This document shows positions 19,407 through 28,783 of a DNA stretch of 64,000 bases, piece by piece. The stretch spans positions 1-64,000 of the IMG/VR virus record IMGVR_UViG_3300028734_000003; one strand, written 5' to 3'. This stretch comes from a virus. Made by a program: the position numbers and the translations under genes. Every line of letters begins with the position of its first letter. Within the stretch, counting starts at the first letter, position 1. The notes below the pieces were generated by a model, which saw only the letters and a list, made by a program, of their open reading frames with translations, did no database searches and had not been told where the DNA came from.

Positions 19407-21709
19407 GCTTTCGCTTTGTTACGAATAAAATCGTCTAGGACGTTCTCTAAGAAATGGTCTTTATTTTTGTTCCTTCTTAAGAGCGATATCAATCAATTAT
19501 ATATATGCTTGTGTCATTTAGTCAATAGTGTATTTAGCGATATAGATATAATATGTCATCCGTCTGCGGTCTTTCATCCATACTCTTCCGTCACAGCGAT
19601 CAATTGTCTTGTCAATTTTCTGAGTTCCTTTGGATCCAATACAGCGATAAACAAATCCACTATAACATCTCCAGCTTCTTCTCTAACCTCAAGCGTATTC
19701 ACTTTCATATTCGCTAGAGCCAATGCCATAACAAGATTTGATTTCTCATCACTTGCCACGATGTATTTCTTGTGTTGGGTAAGCATATCATTCAAATAAG
19801 ATATAACCGTATCATCATCACATATTCCATAGATATTGTTTACCATCAAGATCCACTGACACGATTCATTTATTCTGGAATCGAAGTCACATATCTCCAT
19901 AGCCCAATATTTATTTTTTATGTCGTTCAACTTTATTTTGCTTATATCTTTTGTCTTCTCATATCGTTCTTCGATAATAAGACTTTCTTTTATTTTGTCA
20001 ATAGTTTTATGATTTCCTCTTCTGTATCTTTTCTGGAGATCCATCAACAATCATCTATTTACTATAGAGGTGAATCATGGAATCCTTTCTCAAGATATAA
20101 TAAGTGGACTATTGATTTCATATATCTCATTCATACCTGGTCTTCACTTGGCTGTGCTCACATTGTCATAGAACGCTCTAAGTACCACTTCCATCTTCTC
20201 ATTTACATCTCAAGTAAACTCATCAATAAATAATGGTACATGATCCTTGGCTGCTGCAAGTATTGGTTGTGGTGATAATCACTGAGCAGAATAATATCTT
20301 GACGACTCTCTTGTGGAGAATCAAAATAATTCATAGATACAACTCATCAGTGTTGATTTACCTGATTGCGATTCTCAAGTTACTATAAGCAATGGCGTGT
20401 TCAATCCTATATTTCTAAACGATACACAGGACATTGCTCATAACATTCGTATGTAAGATAGTGTTACAATAGCTGGGTCATAGATTTCTTTTAACATTGC
20501 GTGTGCTTCTTTCATTGTTATCTGAGGTTTGTTCAATGATGTTTTATATTCTTGTGATACAGTTACTGACTCGGACGTATCTCATTTCAACATCTCTCAT
20601 CAATGGATAAACGCCTTGGTCTCTGGATAGTATCCGTTCTTGTAATAGACTTCGTTTGTGCGTAGCTCTCATTCTCTTTTGAGTTTATCCAGGCAGTCAT
20701 AGAAATCCAGGATCTGTGTTTCGCTTCATCTATATGATAGTCATTTATTTAGATACCAGCGATTGAAAGCCTTTCTATCAATTTCTTTTGAAACAAATAT
20801 AGGTTCCTTCTCTCATATGCTACACATAAAATATTCTCTTGGGCAGTCGGTAATTATATTTTTGTTGAAGTCATAGATTGTCTTGGCATATCCAAATGGA
20901 TTTACTCACTTAGTAAATAGAACGCTTTTCTTTTCTACTCACTCGGCATCAACACCGTAATACTCAACGCTATTTTTCAAGAATATAACTCTCTTATGTT
21001 TATCTAGCTGTACGGTTTTGCTTCGTTCTTCTTCTATACTTACATCATATGTTTTGGACGATAGGTAGTTTTGTATCTTTTCTTTATTGACTAGCTTTTT
21101 TGTAATGACTGAGTAAACACTACCAGTCATATTCTGAGATGCATTTGAATTGAAGTCGAATAACAATCATCAATCAATAAATCAATTATAGTTTATTGAT
21201 AGATCTTTGATAACATCCTCCATTGGAAGTGTCGTATTGATCTGTGTAATTATGTTTGTGTCTTCTCGATCTATTCATAATTCATTTTTGAAAGCCATAT
21301 CTGCAATCTGTTTGATGAATCACAGATACGAAGAAGGAGCGGTCTTATTAGCCTCGAGCTCCACGAAGCCCTTCTTAACTGACTTCTCTCGTATGATAAA
21401 CGAATTGGCATATTCATGTCTAGCCGGTCCAAATATTAAATTAAAGAACTTCTTATATTGTTGCGATGACTTTATTTTTTTGGAAACGATTGTTGATACC
21501 TCATCAAAGATAAACATAATTCTATCTCAACAATCAAGGCTATATTTGAAATGTCTCTTCTTACGTTCCCAATCATCTGGCTTATCCAATATAATATATC
21601 CATCGTCTGGTCTCACATATACATTGATTCACTGCTGGTTTATTTCCTCAGCCTGGGACCTGGTTATTTTTTCGTACTTTGATTTCTCTAGTTTGTAATA
21701 TACGAGCAT
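19388..21709 (-). CDS. P-loop ATPase resembling viral primase-helicases (SF3/D5-like)
   Basis: 773 residues, the largest gene of the leftward block. The ATPase module has LLIVTGESQSGKSTLMS (K451), YYSAQGLSPQPILAAAKDHVPLFIDEFTGD (D496/E497) and a sensor-like INSPLIISGERIPGFTSIVNRGL. This arrangement (Walker A, Q-G-x-S, Walker B, sensor with an S-G-E-R segment) is that of D5-like/RecA-related helicases fused to primases. The N-terminal 430 residues have no recognised motif; a primase active site was not identified. More than 30 glycines are TGA. Likely the replicative helicase. Confidence 0.68.
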
Positions 21710-21765
21710 CCTTGGATCAAAAGAAATAAAGAGGACAATAAAAGCCCCCTATTGGAAGCTAGATA

Positions 21766-21957
21766 TTATTTGTCTTCGGTGTCATCATCAAAGACGTGTT
21801 TGTATTCTCCATATGAAATGTTGTATTGTTTAGCAAACAGTGATATTTTTATCTTATTCATCCTCGTTTTTTCTTTCTTATACTCGTTGATAACCTGGAT
21901 GAACTCTCCTTTTATAAAAGAGTCTTTGTCTTTTTCTGTGTTGAAGAATGGTTTCAT
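21766..21957 (-). CDS. Small basic helical protein
   Basis: 63 residues, no TGA. Lys/Glu-rich helices (TEKDKDSFIKGEFIQVINEYKK) followed by KIKISLFAKQYNISYGEY, which resembles a helix-turn-helix half, suggesting DNA binding. Lies upstream of the large ATPase gene with a 56-base gap. Not recognised. Confidence 0.65.
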   Translation of the reverse strand: MKPFFNTEKDKDSFIKGEFIQVINEYKKEKTRMNKIKISLFAKQYNISYGEYKHVFDDDTEDK

Positions 21958-22104
21958 CGGATTGTTTTGTAACGTTTAAAAAAATAAATTCAAGTGATTT
22001 TCTCACTCTAATTTTCTTTTGGTTTTTTACAAGCCGATTGTATCACAGAAATAAAAATGATTATGCAAATAGATATTAAATATCACATATCATTGACAAA
22101 TAAA

Positions 22105-22308
22105 CTAAAAGAATTCTATCATAAGTTTTCTGATTTTCTCAAATTGCTCGTTCGTAATTACTGTTTCTAATAGATCAACAACCTTTTGTCATTCAATGAC
22201 ATTTTGTGGTCCACTTCTTTCATTAAATTTATCGTATGGTAACGATCTCGCCATCTTAATATCCTCTTCTGTTATTGGTTCTAATTTTTGGATGTATAAT
22301 CTGATCAT
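22105..22308 (-). CDS. Small hypothetical protein
   Basis: 67 residues: IRLYIQKLEPITEEDIKMARSLPYDKF then a helical end (VVDLLETVITNEQFEKIRKLM). One TGA glycine. It ends 147 bases before the next start, a gap that contains a TG-n-TACAAT-like minus-strand promoter element (about 22037-22045). Confidence 0.65.
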
Positions 22309-22319
22309 AATTATTTTGG

Positions 22320-22556
22320 TTATTTAATTAAAACAATAATAGATAGATAGAAATCATCTCAAACATGCATATTCAATGGTCTGTTTTCGATTTCTATTGT
22401 TGCTCATTCATACTCAGTGCGACAATAGTCAGCTAATAATTTTGCGTCTGTATTGCTCGTTGTGTTGTATCAAACATACACTATTTTTGAATAGTGTTGT
22501 CAATAATATTCTTTGTCGTATAATGTTTGGATATTTATTTGGTCTTTATTAAGCAT
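22320..22556 (-). CDS. Small hypothetical protein
   Basis: 78 residues with YDKEYYGQHYSKIVYVGYN and TDAKLLADYCRTEYEGATIEI, and a hydrophobic end (DDFYLSIIVLIK). Four TGA glycines. Preceded by a CCTTTACAAC element ten bases before ATG. Function unknown. Confidence 0.65.
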
Positions 22557-22582
22557 AGAAAAAGTGTTGTAAAGGAAATAAA

Positions 22583-22705
22583 TTATCTAGAGTTCTCATG
22601 GATCTCTTGTATTTCTCAGCATTCTGGACAGGTTGTAGTTGCCTGGATATCCTTTCACTGGATTATATCATACTCGTGTCAGCAAATTTTACATTCATAT
22701 TGCAT
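22583..22705 (-). CDS. Zinc-ribbon microprotein
   Basis: 40 residues: C-K-I-C-G-H-E-Y-D ... T-C-P-E-C-G-E. Two CxxCG knuckles in the FmdB/rubredoxin-like spacing, both glycines written TGA, which supports code 25. Such one-domain zinc ribbons often regulate transcription or bind nucleic acid. Confidence 0.72.
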
Positions 22706-22713
22706 GGGTTTGA

Positions 22714-23019
22714 TTAAGCAAGATAAAATTCTAGCTCAGCTAGTTTGATTTTGTAAAATTCTACTATCCTTGGATCTTTGATTTCTCTTATATATCTTTC
22801 ACACTTTGAAATTGTATTGTGTAGTTGTGGTGGTGACATACTTTCGATCTTCACTCGATCATCTTTTGAATCGCTATACCAATAGCCTACTTTGTTGAAT
22901 TCTCGGTACATCCTGTATCTTTTATTGATTGAATAAAATCTGCTAGGCTGTGTCATATCAAAAGCCATAATCTTTTTTGTTTTGCTGTGAGCGATGAGAA
23001 TTGTAGATCTTCCATTCAA
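22714..23019 (-). CDS. Hypothetical basic protein
   Basis: 101 residues if it starts at TTG 23017-23019, or 84 from the first ATG (22966-22968). Tyr/Arg-rich middle (SRFYSINKRYRMYREFNKVGYWYSD) and a helical end (DPRIVEFYKIKLAELEFYL). No TGA codon. Start choice is uncertain because TAA directly precedes the TTG. Confidence 0.62.
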   Translation of the reverse strand: MNGRSTILIAHSKTKKIMAFDMTQPSRFYSINKRYRMYREFNKVGYWYSDSKDDRVKIESMSPPQLHNTISKCERYIREIKDPRIVEFYKIKLAELEFYLA

Positions 23020-23037
23020 TTACATCTCGTCGTTTCT

Positions 23038-23253
23038 CTATATTGTTTGAATAGTTTTTCAACCTTGTTGATAAGTTTTTGGTTTTTCATTTCTTACAAT
23101 TTCTAAATGAGATAAAGTTCATTCTCAGGTCTTTTGCATTTCATAAGGTAGTACCTGCAAAGTTATTGAGGTCCATCTAAATGTGGCTCAATTATCGTGA
23201 TTCTTAACCATATTTCAAATAGATATCACATCTCCGTTCTTGTCTTTAAGCAT
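23038..23253 (-). CDS. Small beta-rich hypothetical protein
   Basis: 71 residues; KDKNGDVISIGNMVKNHDNG then FRWTSITLQVLPYE and LSHLEIVRNEKPKTY, a strand-rich pattern. Seven TGA glycines. A competing reading frame (22943-23176) over the same bases is less protein-like and was rejected. Confidence 0.62.
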
Positions 23254-23276
23254 CTTAGGTTTTATGGAAATAAAAT

Positions 23277-23474
23277 TTAATAGCCTTCTCTTCCTGTAAA
23301 TCTTTCTTCGTACTCTGCTTTGATTGCTTCCCAAACTCTATACCATTCTCCATCCTTTGGTACTACTGGATTGTTCAGTTCTTTTTCTAATTTCCTTTTT
23401 GTATTGTAGAGATGACTGTCAACCATTTCACTGATTTCAAAATCTTCTCCTGTGCTTTTGCTTCTGTACTTCAT
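23277..23474 (-). CDS. Small hypothetical protein
   Basis: 65 residues without TGA: YRSKSTGEDFEISEMVDSHL, then KRKLEKELNNP and a terminal AIKAEYEERFTGREGY. Independent short gene of the accessory array. Function unknown. Confidence 0.66.
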   Translation of the reverse strand: MKYRSKSTGEDFEISEMVDSHLYNTKRKLEKELNNPVVPKDGEWYRVWEAIKAEYEERFTGREGY

Positions 23475-23493
23475 GATTTATTTTGGTAAAAGA

Positions 23494-23661
23494 TTAAAAC
23501 GGTTTTTTTATCATAACATCTATACGAGACAGTCAAAGTTCTTTGAGCTTCACATCTATATCGCTGGCGTCATAACAAGTAAATAGTAATTTTCATTGTT
23601 TAAATTTTGGCTTCATACCTTTTGTAATTCAAATAAGATTACATCTATAGACTCTTCGCAT
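23494..23661 (-). CDS. Small basic protein with thioredoxin-like Cys
   Basis: 55 residues: MRRVYRCNLIGITKG, KLLFTCYDASDIDVKLKELGL. Four TGA glycines. A CCTTTACAAC element lies 13 bases before the ATG. No family recognised. Confidence 0.6.
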
Positions 23662-23688
23662 AGAAAAATTTTAAGTTGTAAAGGATTT

Positions 23689-24069
23689 CTAATATGATAT
23701 CGCTTTTGCGAATCAATCATCAACCATTGCTTCGTTGACATTTTCTCACTCCAAATATATTGATCAAAGTTTTCTTCAATAAGCATCTTCGTGGTCTAGC
23801 AAGACAATATCTATTTTTCCAGGGCAACTCAATATATCTTCCAAATGCCTGGTTGCTTCGTTCCCTCAAGATTGTGTATATCAATATCTTAGCGTAGTGG
23901 ACTCGGGTGCATCTATTCAAATCATACGCATTGATTCTTCTTTTCCTTGATATTCTATCTTGATTGTATCGCCGTCAATTACATACAAAAACTTTGGGTC
24001 TTGGTGTACTAATCACAAGACAACAAAAATAATAAATAAACATATGAGAATTATTGTGTATTTTTTCAT
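23689..24069 (-). CDS. Secreted thermonuclease (SNase-like)
   Basis: 126 residues. An N-terminal signal/anchor helix (residues 5-20, TIILICLFIIFVVLGL) precedes a staphylococcal-nuclease fold: YVIDGDTIKIEY, MRMIGIDAPES (R48, D53, E56), DAYGRKLGSIYLEGENVNEAMV (R99) and a closing G-F-A-K-A. All core catalytic positions (two Arg, Asp pair, Glu) appear present. It would degrade DNA or RNA outside the cytoplasm or in the envelope; why an early phage operon carries one is unclear (competitor DNA, nutrient or anti-plasmid function). Confidence 0.8.
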
Positions 24070-24077
24070 GGAATAGA

Positions 24078-24632
24078 TTATGAATTAAAAATTTCTTTTG
24101 GTTCGTATTTCTCAAATTCACTGAGAATATCGTCTTCATCTAGGTATTGATCGCAAGCATCTTCTAATTCCCAATCTGTTTTTGTTTCTCCTTTTGAATT
24201 TGTCCATACTTCTGGCGTGTATGTTTCATAACGATAGCATTCATTGTTGAGATATTGATTCCATTCTTTGAGTTCTGCTATTGCTATTTTTTCTGCCTCT
24301 TCTTCTGTTATTATCTTTCCATCATATTCTTTTGGTACTGCCATAAATCATATGTTGCTGGCTGTATCAAATTGGCATTGTATACCTTTTCAAGCTAGAG
24401 AAAAAACAATTCCACTGTGTTCGTAGCAATCCAAAGGAAATGCATAATAAATATCCGTGAGGTTATTGATATTGCAGTCAAAATCATAATCCAATTCGTT
24501 TGGAAAATCATATCTTCTTTGTTCTCTGATACAAAGTTTAGTGAGATAGTCTCACACTTTTCTTGGGTCGTCATACCATTCGCAATCTGTTATTGCTAGT
24601 TTTCTTCAGTCGTTCAATAGATATTCAGTCAT
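24078..24632 (-). CDS. Conserved mobile-element protein of unknown function
   Basis: 184 residues. The centre reads DIYYAFPLDCYEHSGIVFSLAGKGIQCQFDTASNIGFMAVPKE; the order Y-E/D-H-S-G-I ... F-D-T ... G-F ... V-K matches a well-known uncharacterised protein of plasmids and phages of Firmicutes. The C-terminal part (EEEAEKIAIAELKEWNQYLNNE, ECYRYETY) also agrees with it. Its role is unknown. Three of its glycines are TGA. Confidence 0.7.
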
Positions 24633-24657
24633 TGGAAAGTTTGGCAGAAAATAAAAA

Positions 24658-25146
24658 CTATTTTTTTCCTCAAATACTTCGGTCGATTCGCCCATTCTCT
24701 AGTGCCATATTCACTAGAATTATCTTGAATTTTTTCTTACCTAATTGCTTGATTCTTGCATCAAACTTTGCTCTTGTGTCGTCGTTTACTTTGTTGTATA
24801 TCATTTCAAAGGTGTCATCATAGAATTTGTCTGTTCTTTTTTGTTCTGCCTTTTGACATTTTTTACATATTCAATATCCTTTGTCTTGGTCTTGATCGAC
24901 ATATCATTCCCAGGTAGAAAACCAGTCTCAACAACATCCACAAGTAAGCGTCTCACTTCTGAATTTCTTTTCTACTGTAAATTTTACTTTGTCATTATCT
25001 AGATTGTTTACTGTCCTTCTGAGGTTTTCGGCGATACATTTTGTTTTGTTCATTCAAAAATTGCTTCTCAATTCTTTTTGAGCTGGTACATAATCGAGTT
25101 GTAAAGGGCTAAATAATTTCTCTCTTAATCAATTTCTTTGCGTCAT
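24658..25146 (-). CDS. Zinc-finger protein of unknown function
   Basis: 162 residues. N-terminal LREKLFSPLQLDYVPAQKELRSNFG, then a metal site C-G-C-C-G (about 80-84) paired with C-K-K-C (about 105), followed by a basic C-terminal helix (ARIKQLGKKKFKII). Gly after the cysteines is TGA. An inner ATG (25051) exists, but the frame upstream is clearly protein-like. Possible nucleic-acid binding. Confidence 0.68.
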
Positions 25147-25149
25147 AAT

Positions 25150-25797
25150 CTAGGTCGTAAATGATTTTTTTCCGTCTTCAAATCTGTAGTAGTGAGGGTC
25201 TTTACAGTTGTCATCTACTAATTCACAATATCATTGATCTACAAAATCCTTGAGTGTCTCTTTCATAAGATCCAATACTCATTCTTTTTTGAGAATTGCG
25301 TAGAGTACACAGTAGTCATCTCGTGCTATATCCTCATATTTTGTTGGTTCTAAACTCATATATCAATCTCTACTTGGCGTCAAAATATTTTCAATATAGT
25401 ATTCAATGTTTTCTTCTAGTTTGTATTTCTTTATGCTCCAGTCTTGGTCGATAAGTTCAAGCATAATATCCAAAGTGTCTGTCTCAAAATTATATTCCTT
25501 TGGTGTAAAAAATTTCATACCGTTGTATTTGATTCAATAGTTTTGAAACATACATTCTAAATCGAATCCATAAGCATTGACTATAGCCTCTTCAATATCT
25601 CTCTTCATATATTTTGCTACATCTAATTTGAAAGCGTCAAAATCTAAGCCGTCATCTAAATCTCAAGTGTCAAAGAAATCTTTTATTCAACATTCGTCGA
25701 GATCATTTTTCATAGCGTCATACATAGAATTCATATCATCATTTTCATAGGTACTTACATTGACGTCTAGAATTTTACTGAGTGATAAGTTTGTCAT
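25150..25797 (-). CDS. Hypothetical acidic protein
   Basis: 215 residues, Asp/Glu/Tyr-rich (DDMNSMYDAMKNDLDEC, DIARDDYCVLYAILKKEG). Acidic net charge and small folded segments are like DNA-mimic or inhibitor proteins of phages, but no family is recognised. Six TGA glycines. Starts 23 bases inside the upstream gene. Confidence 0.68.
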
Positions 25798-26260
25798 TTG
25801 CATTTGCTTTAGAATCTAAAAACCCCTGGAATAATCCTAGGAAAAATTCTGTATTGTCAATTGATCTATAGATAATATCTAGCAATGGCTCTAGTCTTTC
25901 AGCCTGTACTGAGACGGCGTAGTCATAGAGATAGATACAAAACTCAGCGAATACATCGTAGTCGTAGTCAACACTACACAATAGAGAAGCATTAAACATA
26001 GCGTCTCTAAGTTTTGAGCCGTTTTCTGTTTCCCCTATTTTGATTCCAATATAGTATGATAGCTCGCAAAGATATTCAATATCATCTTTCCCTATTCATT
26101 TGTTTCGTGAGTTTGTATCTGGTTTTCCTTTTACCATAGTAGCAAAATTATCTAGTATCCCCTCCAGTTGCTCAAGCATTTCTAATCAATAGCTACCTAG
26201 GTCTTCGTCCTTTAGTGAATTGATTTTTGCTTGTGCCATTTTTCTAGTCTTTTCAAACAT
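25775..26260 (-). CDS. Hypothetical alpha-helical protein
   Basis: 161 residues; helices such as KMAQAKINSLKDEDL, LEQLEGILDNFATMV and AERLEPLLDIIYRSID. Acidic in the C-terminal half. It is preceded by the 23-base repeated spacer (26261-26283). Only two TGA glycines. No family recognised. Confidence 0.68.
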
Positions 26261-26283
26261 TGGATTTTTATAATGGAATAAAA
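26261..26283 (-). repeat. Repeated intergenic leader, copy 1
   Basis: 23 bases (plus strand begins TGGATTTTTATAATGGAATA) between a stop and a start codon, identical to copy 2 at 26900-26922 and similar at 28420-28441, 26635-26658 and 28988-28994 region. On the minus strand it carries a TATAAA-like box close to the ATG. Confidence 0.7.
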
Positions 26284-26382
26284 TTATCCTGGAATCTTAT
26301 CGTATTTTTCTGTGTCTGTATCCAAAATCTTGAAAGAGTATTGTTCTTCTAATTCTCAAGAGACGATACTATAGGACGTGAT
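26284..26382 (-). CDS. Very small ORF without ATG
   Basis: 32 codons, frame open between TAA at 26386 and TAA at 26284. The encoded ITSYSIVSSGELEEQYSFKI looks like real protein and one Gly is TGA. The only starts are ATC or TTG, so it may be a short gene with an unusual start or a read-through extension of the upstream gene. Confidence 0.35.
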
Positions 26383-26385
26383 ATT

Positions 26386-26634
26386 TTAATAAATATCTAG
26401 AGAATAATAATTTGACTCTTCAATATCAAATTTCATTTCTCTTTCTACTAAATTTTTGTCGTTTGATTCTAAATGGTGTACAATTTTCTTTCTATCTTCT
26501 TGAGAGATATAGCAAATATCTTCCATAATTGTTTTGAGCATATATTCTCTAGCCTGCTCCAAAGTGTCTACAATTTTTACTATCGAACTCATACCACCAA
26601 TAGAGGTATCATAAACAAAATGACATACAAACAT
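26386..26634 (-). CDS. Small hypothetical protein
   Basis: 82 residues, no TGA. FVCHFVYDTSIGGMSSIVKIV then a helical acidic part (QAREYMLKTIMEDICYISQ). Complete from ATG 26632-26634 to TAA. Function unknown. Confidence 0.68.
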   Translation of the reverse strand: MFVCHFVYDTSIGGMSSIVKIVDTLEQAREYMLKTIMEDICYISQEDRKKIVHHLESNDKNLVEREMKFDIEESNYYSLDIY

Positions 26635-26658
26635 TTTAGTGTTGGATAATGGATAAAA

Positions 26659-26898
26659 TTATTGATTGTTTACCGCTATTTCTGTTATATACATTTTTCA
26701 ATATCTATCATACAAGAAATATAAATCAACATCAAATCAACGATAGTCAAACATAATGTTATAGTCTTCGATATTCACTGCGTCAATATCATTTCAACAA
26801 ATTTCAAAACCTTTTCATATTTTTTCTTTTAGTTCTTTTGTGGAAAATCTACTGTGGACTAAAGTTTCCATAAATGCTTGGACTTCTTGTATATTCAT
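26659..26898 (-). CDS. Small hypothetical protein
   Basis: 79 residues: QEVQAFMETLVHSRFSTKEL, GFEICGNDIDAVNIEDYNIMF, then FDVDLYFLYDRYGKMYIT. Similar in style to immunity or inhibitor proteins but not recognised. Four TGA glycines. Preceded by the repeated leader (26900-26922). Confidence 0.65.
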
Positions 26899-26899
26899 T

Positions 26900-26922
26900 T
26901 GGATTTTTATAATGGAATAAAA
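26900..26922 (-). repeat. Repeated intergenic leader, copy 2
   Basis: Exact 23-base copy of 26261-26283, again placed between a stop (TAG at 26924) and the next start codon (26896-26898). Conservation of untranslated spacer sequence in a compact genome suggests a regulatory or translational role. Confidence 0.7.
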
Positions 26923-26923
26923 A

Positions 26924-27091
26924 CTACATATACAAATTGATTTCCTCGATCAATTTTTTTCTATTAATAACGTGTCAATCTTTCCTATAGCTTTCTATAA
27001 CTGCATTGAGACATTCTGTATAGTTTGGGTCTTCATCTCTATCCATAAGCCATAGAAAATCTCTACAGGGTCTGCTTTTTAAGTTTGCCAT
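26924..27091 (-). CDS. Small hypothetical protein
   Basis: 55 residues: ANLKSRPCRDFLWLMDRDED, TECLNAVIESYRKDG, ending NRKKLIEEINLYM. Helical. A CCTTTACAAC element lies about 25 bases upstream of the ATG, followed by a TACTATATTTT box. Function unknown. Confidence 0.64.
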
Positions 27092-27129
27092 TAAAATATA
27101 GTAAGCGGATAAAATTGTTGTAAAGGAAT

Positions 27130-27408
27130 TTATTTTATGATTCAGTCCTCCACCATTTTCACTCTAATACATTCTATCATTTTTTGGATAGCGTCTAGAT
27201 TTTCTTTATAGTGTAGTCTGCTATATGCTACGGATATTCACTCCAATCATTTATAAGATATAACCATAGCCCCATCTATTTGTCCGTATATATGCAATTT
27301 TCTTTTGTCGTCCCTATAGTTTTGTCGATCATTCGATGATATTGTATAGTATTTTTTGACAAATTTTATTCACAAGTAGTTTTCTAAAACATTTTTTAGA
27401 CTATCCAT
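27130..27408 (-). CDS. Small hypothetical protein
   Basis: 92 residues; DSLKNVLENYLGIKFVKKYY, KLHIYGQIDGAMVISYKGLEGISVAY, then a helix LDAIQKMIECIRVKM. Mixed alpha/beta. The start overlaps the ArdC gene end by 8 bases, so the two may be coupled. Four TGA glycines. Confidence 0.66.
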
Positions 27409-28237
27409 TCTTAATTTGTTTACCAATTAAAACAAATTGACTTGCTTTTTCTGCCCTACCAATTGCTTGGAATAATTCTGTCTGGCGTCCTTCTTTTTGG
27501 ATTGCCTTTGCTCGCCCTGCTATATATTGAGCGTGGTTATTGAGCTCGAAAGTTTGTCCTGCCTCTTGCATAAGAAAGCAAGCCCCAAATTCTGCTGTCA
27601 ATTCCTCCTTGGAATAGTCTTCTCTGTTGTGTTGTCCTTGTAGACTTCTCTTGAGTCTGTTGTCTGCTCCTGTACTATGAATCATTTGGTGAAAGAAAGA
27701 AGCGTAGTAGTCTTGAGCGTCCTTGAAATCGTGTAATTTTGGCATTGTAATATAGTCATCTCCTACATAATATGCTGGGTCTCCATACTTTTCTAAAATT
27801 TCCTCCCTTGCTAGGTATTCAATAATAACCATTTCTGCGTCATAAATTTCCTCGTGGTTATAGGTGCTTTCGTCTTTGAATTCCGCTCCCTCTTGTTGAT
27901 CGAGATTGAATACTGTATACAATTTTACCATAGGAATTCTCTTTGTATCGTCTAGCTTGTCAGTGAAAAACTGTCGAAAATATACGGTCGTCCCTTTTTC
28001 TCCTTTCTTTACTTGTCCCCCTGCTTCTGCTATTTGTTTGTATGTTGCCCGTCTGTTTTCTTTGTAGCTTTCCTGGTTCATTTTGTAGGATAGAATAATT
28101 TTATTCATACCGTGGTATTTTCTCCCGTCCTTTGCATTTCTTGCCCCTCTAGTATTCCAAAGTTGCTGTCGTTTTCCTGGATTTTCCATAGCTTCTAGCA
28201 CAGATTCTGTGAGCTTTTCGATGATTTCCTTTTTCAT
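27401..28237 (-). CDS. ardC: ArdC-type antirestriction protein with altered zincin motif
   Basis: 278 residues and no TGA codon. The N-terminal ssDNA-binding part (1-95) has WNTRGARN, HGMNKIILS and GGQVKKGEKGTTVYF as in ArdC/DUF1738. Then VKLYTVFNLDQQEG, ITMPKLHDFKDAQDYYASFFHQMIHSTGADNRLKR and YSKEELTAEFGACFL follow the zincin-like C-terminal domain; HAQYIAGRAKAIQKEG closes it. Where family members have HExxH, here it is H183-Q-M-I-H187, so the catalytic Glu is replaced by Gln. Protects entering phage DNA from restriction in known relatives; peptidase activity is doubtful here. GGN-only glycine use suggests recent transfer or codon selection. Confidence 0.83.
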   Translation of the reverse strand: MKKEIIEKLTESVLEAMENPGKRQQLWNTRGARNAKDGRKYHGMNKIILSYKMNQESYKENRRATYKQIAEAGGQVKKGEKGTTVYFRQFFTDKLDDTKRIPMVKLYTVFNLDQQEGAEFKDESTYNHEEIYDAEMVIIEYLAREEILEKYGDPAYYVGDDYITMPKLHDFKDAQDYYASFFHQMIHSTGADNRLKRSLQGQHNREDYSKEELTAEFGACFLMQEAGQTFELNNHAQYIAGRAKAIQKEGRQTELFQAIGRAEKASQFVLIGKQIKNG

Positions 28238-28242
28238 TGGTC

Positions 28243-28419
28243 CTATAGATAGTCAAGTAAAAGATTTTGCAAATAGTTTCTAGATTTTTTCCACAATTCA
28301 TTTCTCGCCTCCTTTTCTGTCTGTCAAGCGTCTCTAATTTCATATGTCAATACTGTTATACACTCGTCCACCAATTCTCTTTTGGTCATTTTATAAACCT
28401 CGTTTTTTGTGTAGTTCAT
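28243..28419 (-). CDS. Small charged helical protein
   Basis: 58 residues: NYTKNEVYKMTKRELVDEC, then EIRDAGQTEKEARNELWKK, ending LQNLLLDYL. One TGA glycine. Located just before the ArdC gene in transcription order. Unknown role. Confidence 0.64.
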
Positions 28420-28441
28420 TTGGATATGTTATAGAATAAAA

Positions 28442-28783
28442 TTATGCTCCAGTCCAGGTTTTTCAACACTCCTTGCATTTTTCGTTTCCAGTGTGTGAAA
28501 AGTCATCTGAGAAGCCTTGAGCTATGTATTCTTTTTGGTCCTCGTCCCAGGTGAATTCGTCATCAATAAGAGTTTCCACCCGTTTGGATTCGCTCCCACA
28601 ATGTTGACACTGGTGAGACTGGAATTTTTCACGGATAGCAATATCCTCCCTAGTTATTCCCCTATAATTTGTAGAGATTGCCCCCATTTTAATTATCCCG
28701 TCGATTGCCTCCTCCTTGTTAATTGCTCGAATTTTGTCCTCCTTTGATTCTCCAATAGAAAACATAAACAATTTCTTTTCCAT
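28442..28783 (-). CDS. Zinc-ribbon protein of the DUF-type phage small proteins
   Basis: 113 residues. KKLFMFSIGESKEDKIRAINKEEAID forms a small alpha/beta head; C-Q-H-C-G (about 59-63) and C-K-E-C-G (about 104-108) provide a four-Cys zinc site, the second Gly being TGA at the position where a standard-code reading would truncate the protein. The end KTWTGA follows the zinc ribbon. Probable nucleic-acid or protein-binding accessory factor. Confidence 0.7.

Noticed and set aside
22943-23176. Alternative minus-strand frame (77 residues) over the 23038-23253 gene
   Set aside because: The 23038-23253 frame is more protein-like over the shared bases; the alternative is basic and Asn/Lys-rich.
25008-25091. 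27-codon leader-peptide-like frame before the zinc-finger gene
   Set aside because: The zinc-finger frame itself continues protein-like through this stretch to ATG 25146, so the small frame is an internal overlap; the CCTTTACAAC copy here is coding and was not counted.
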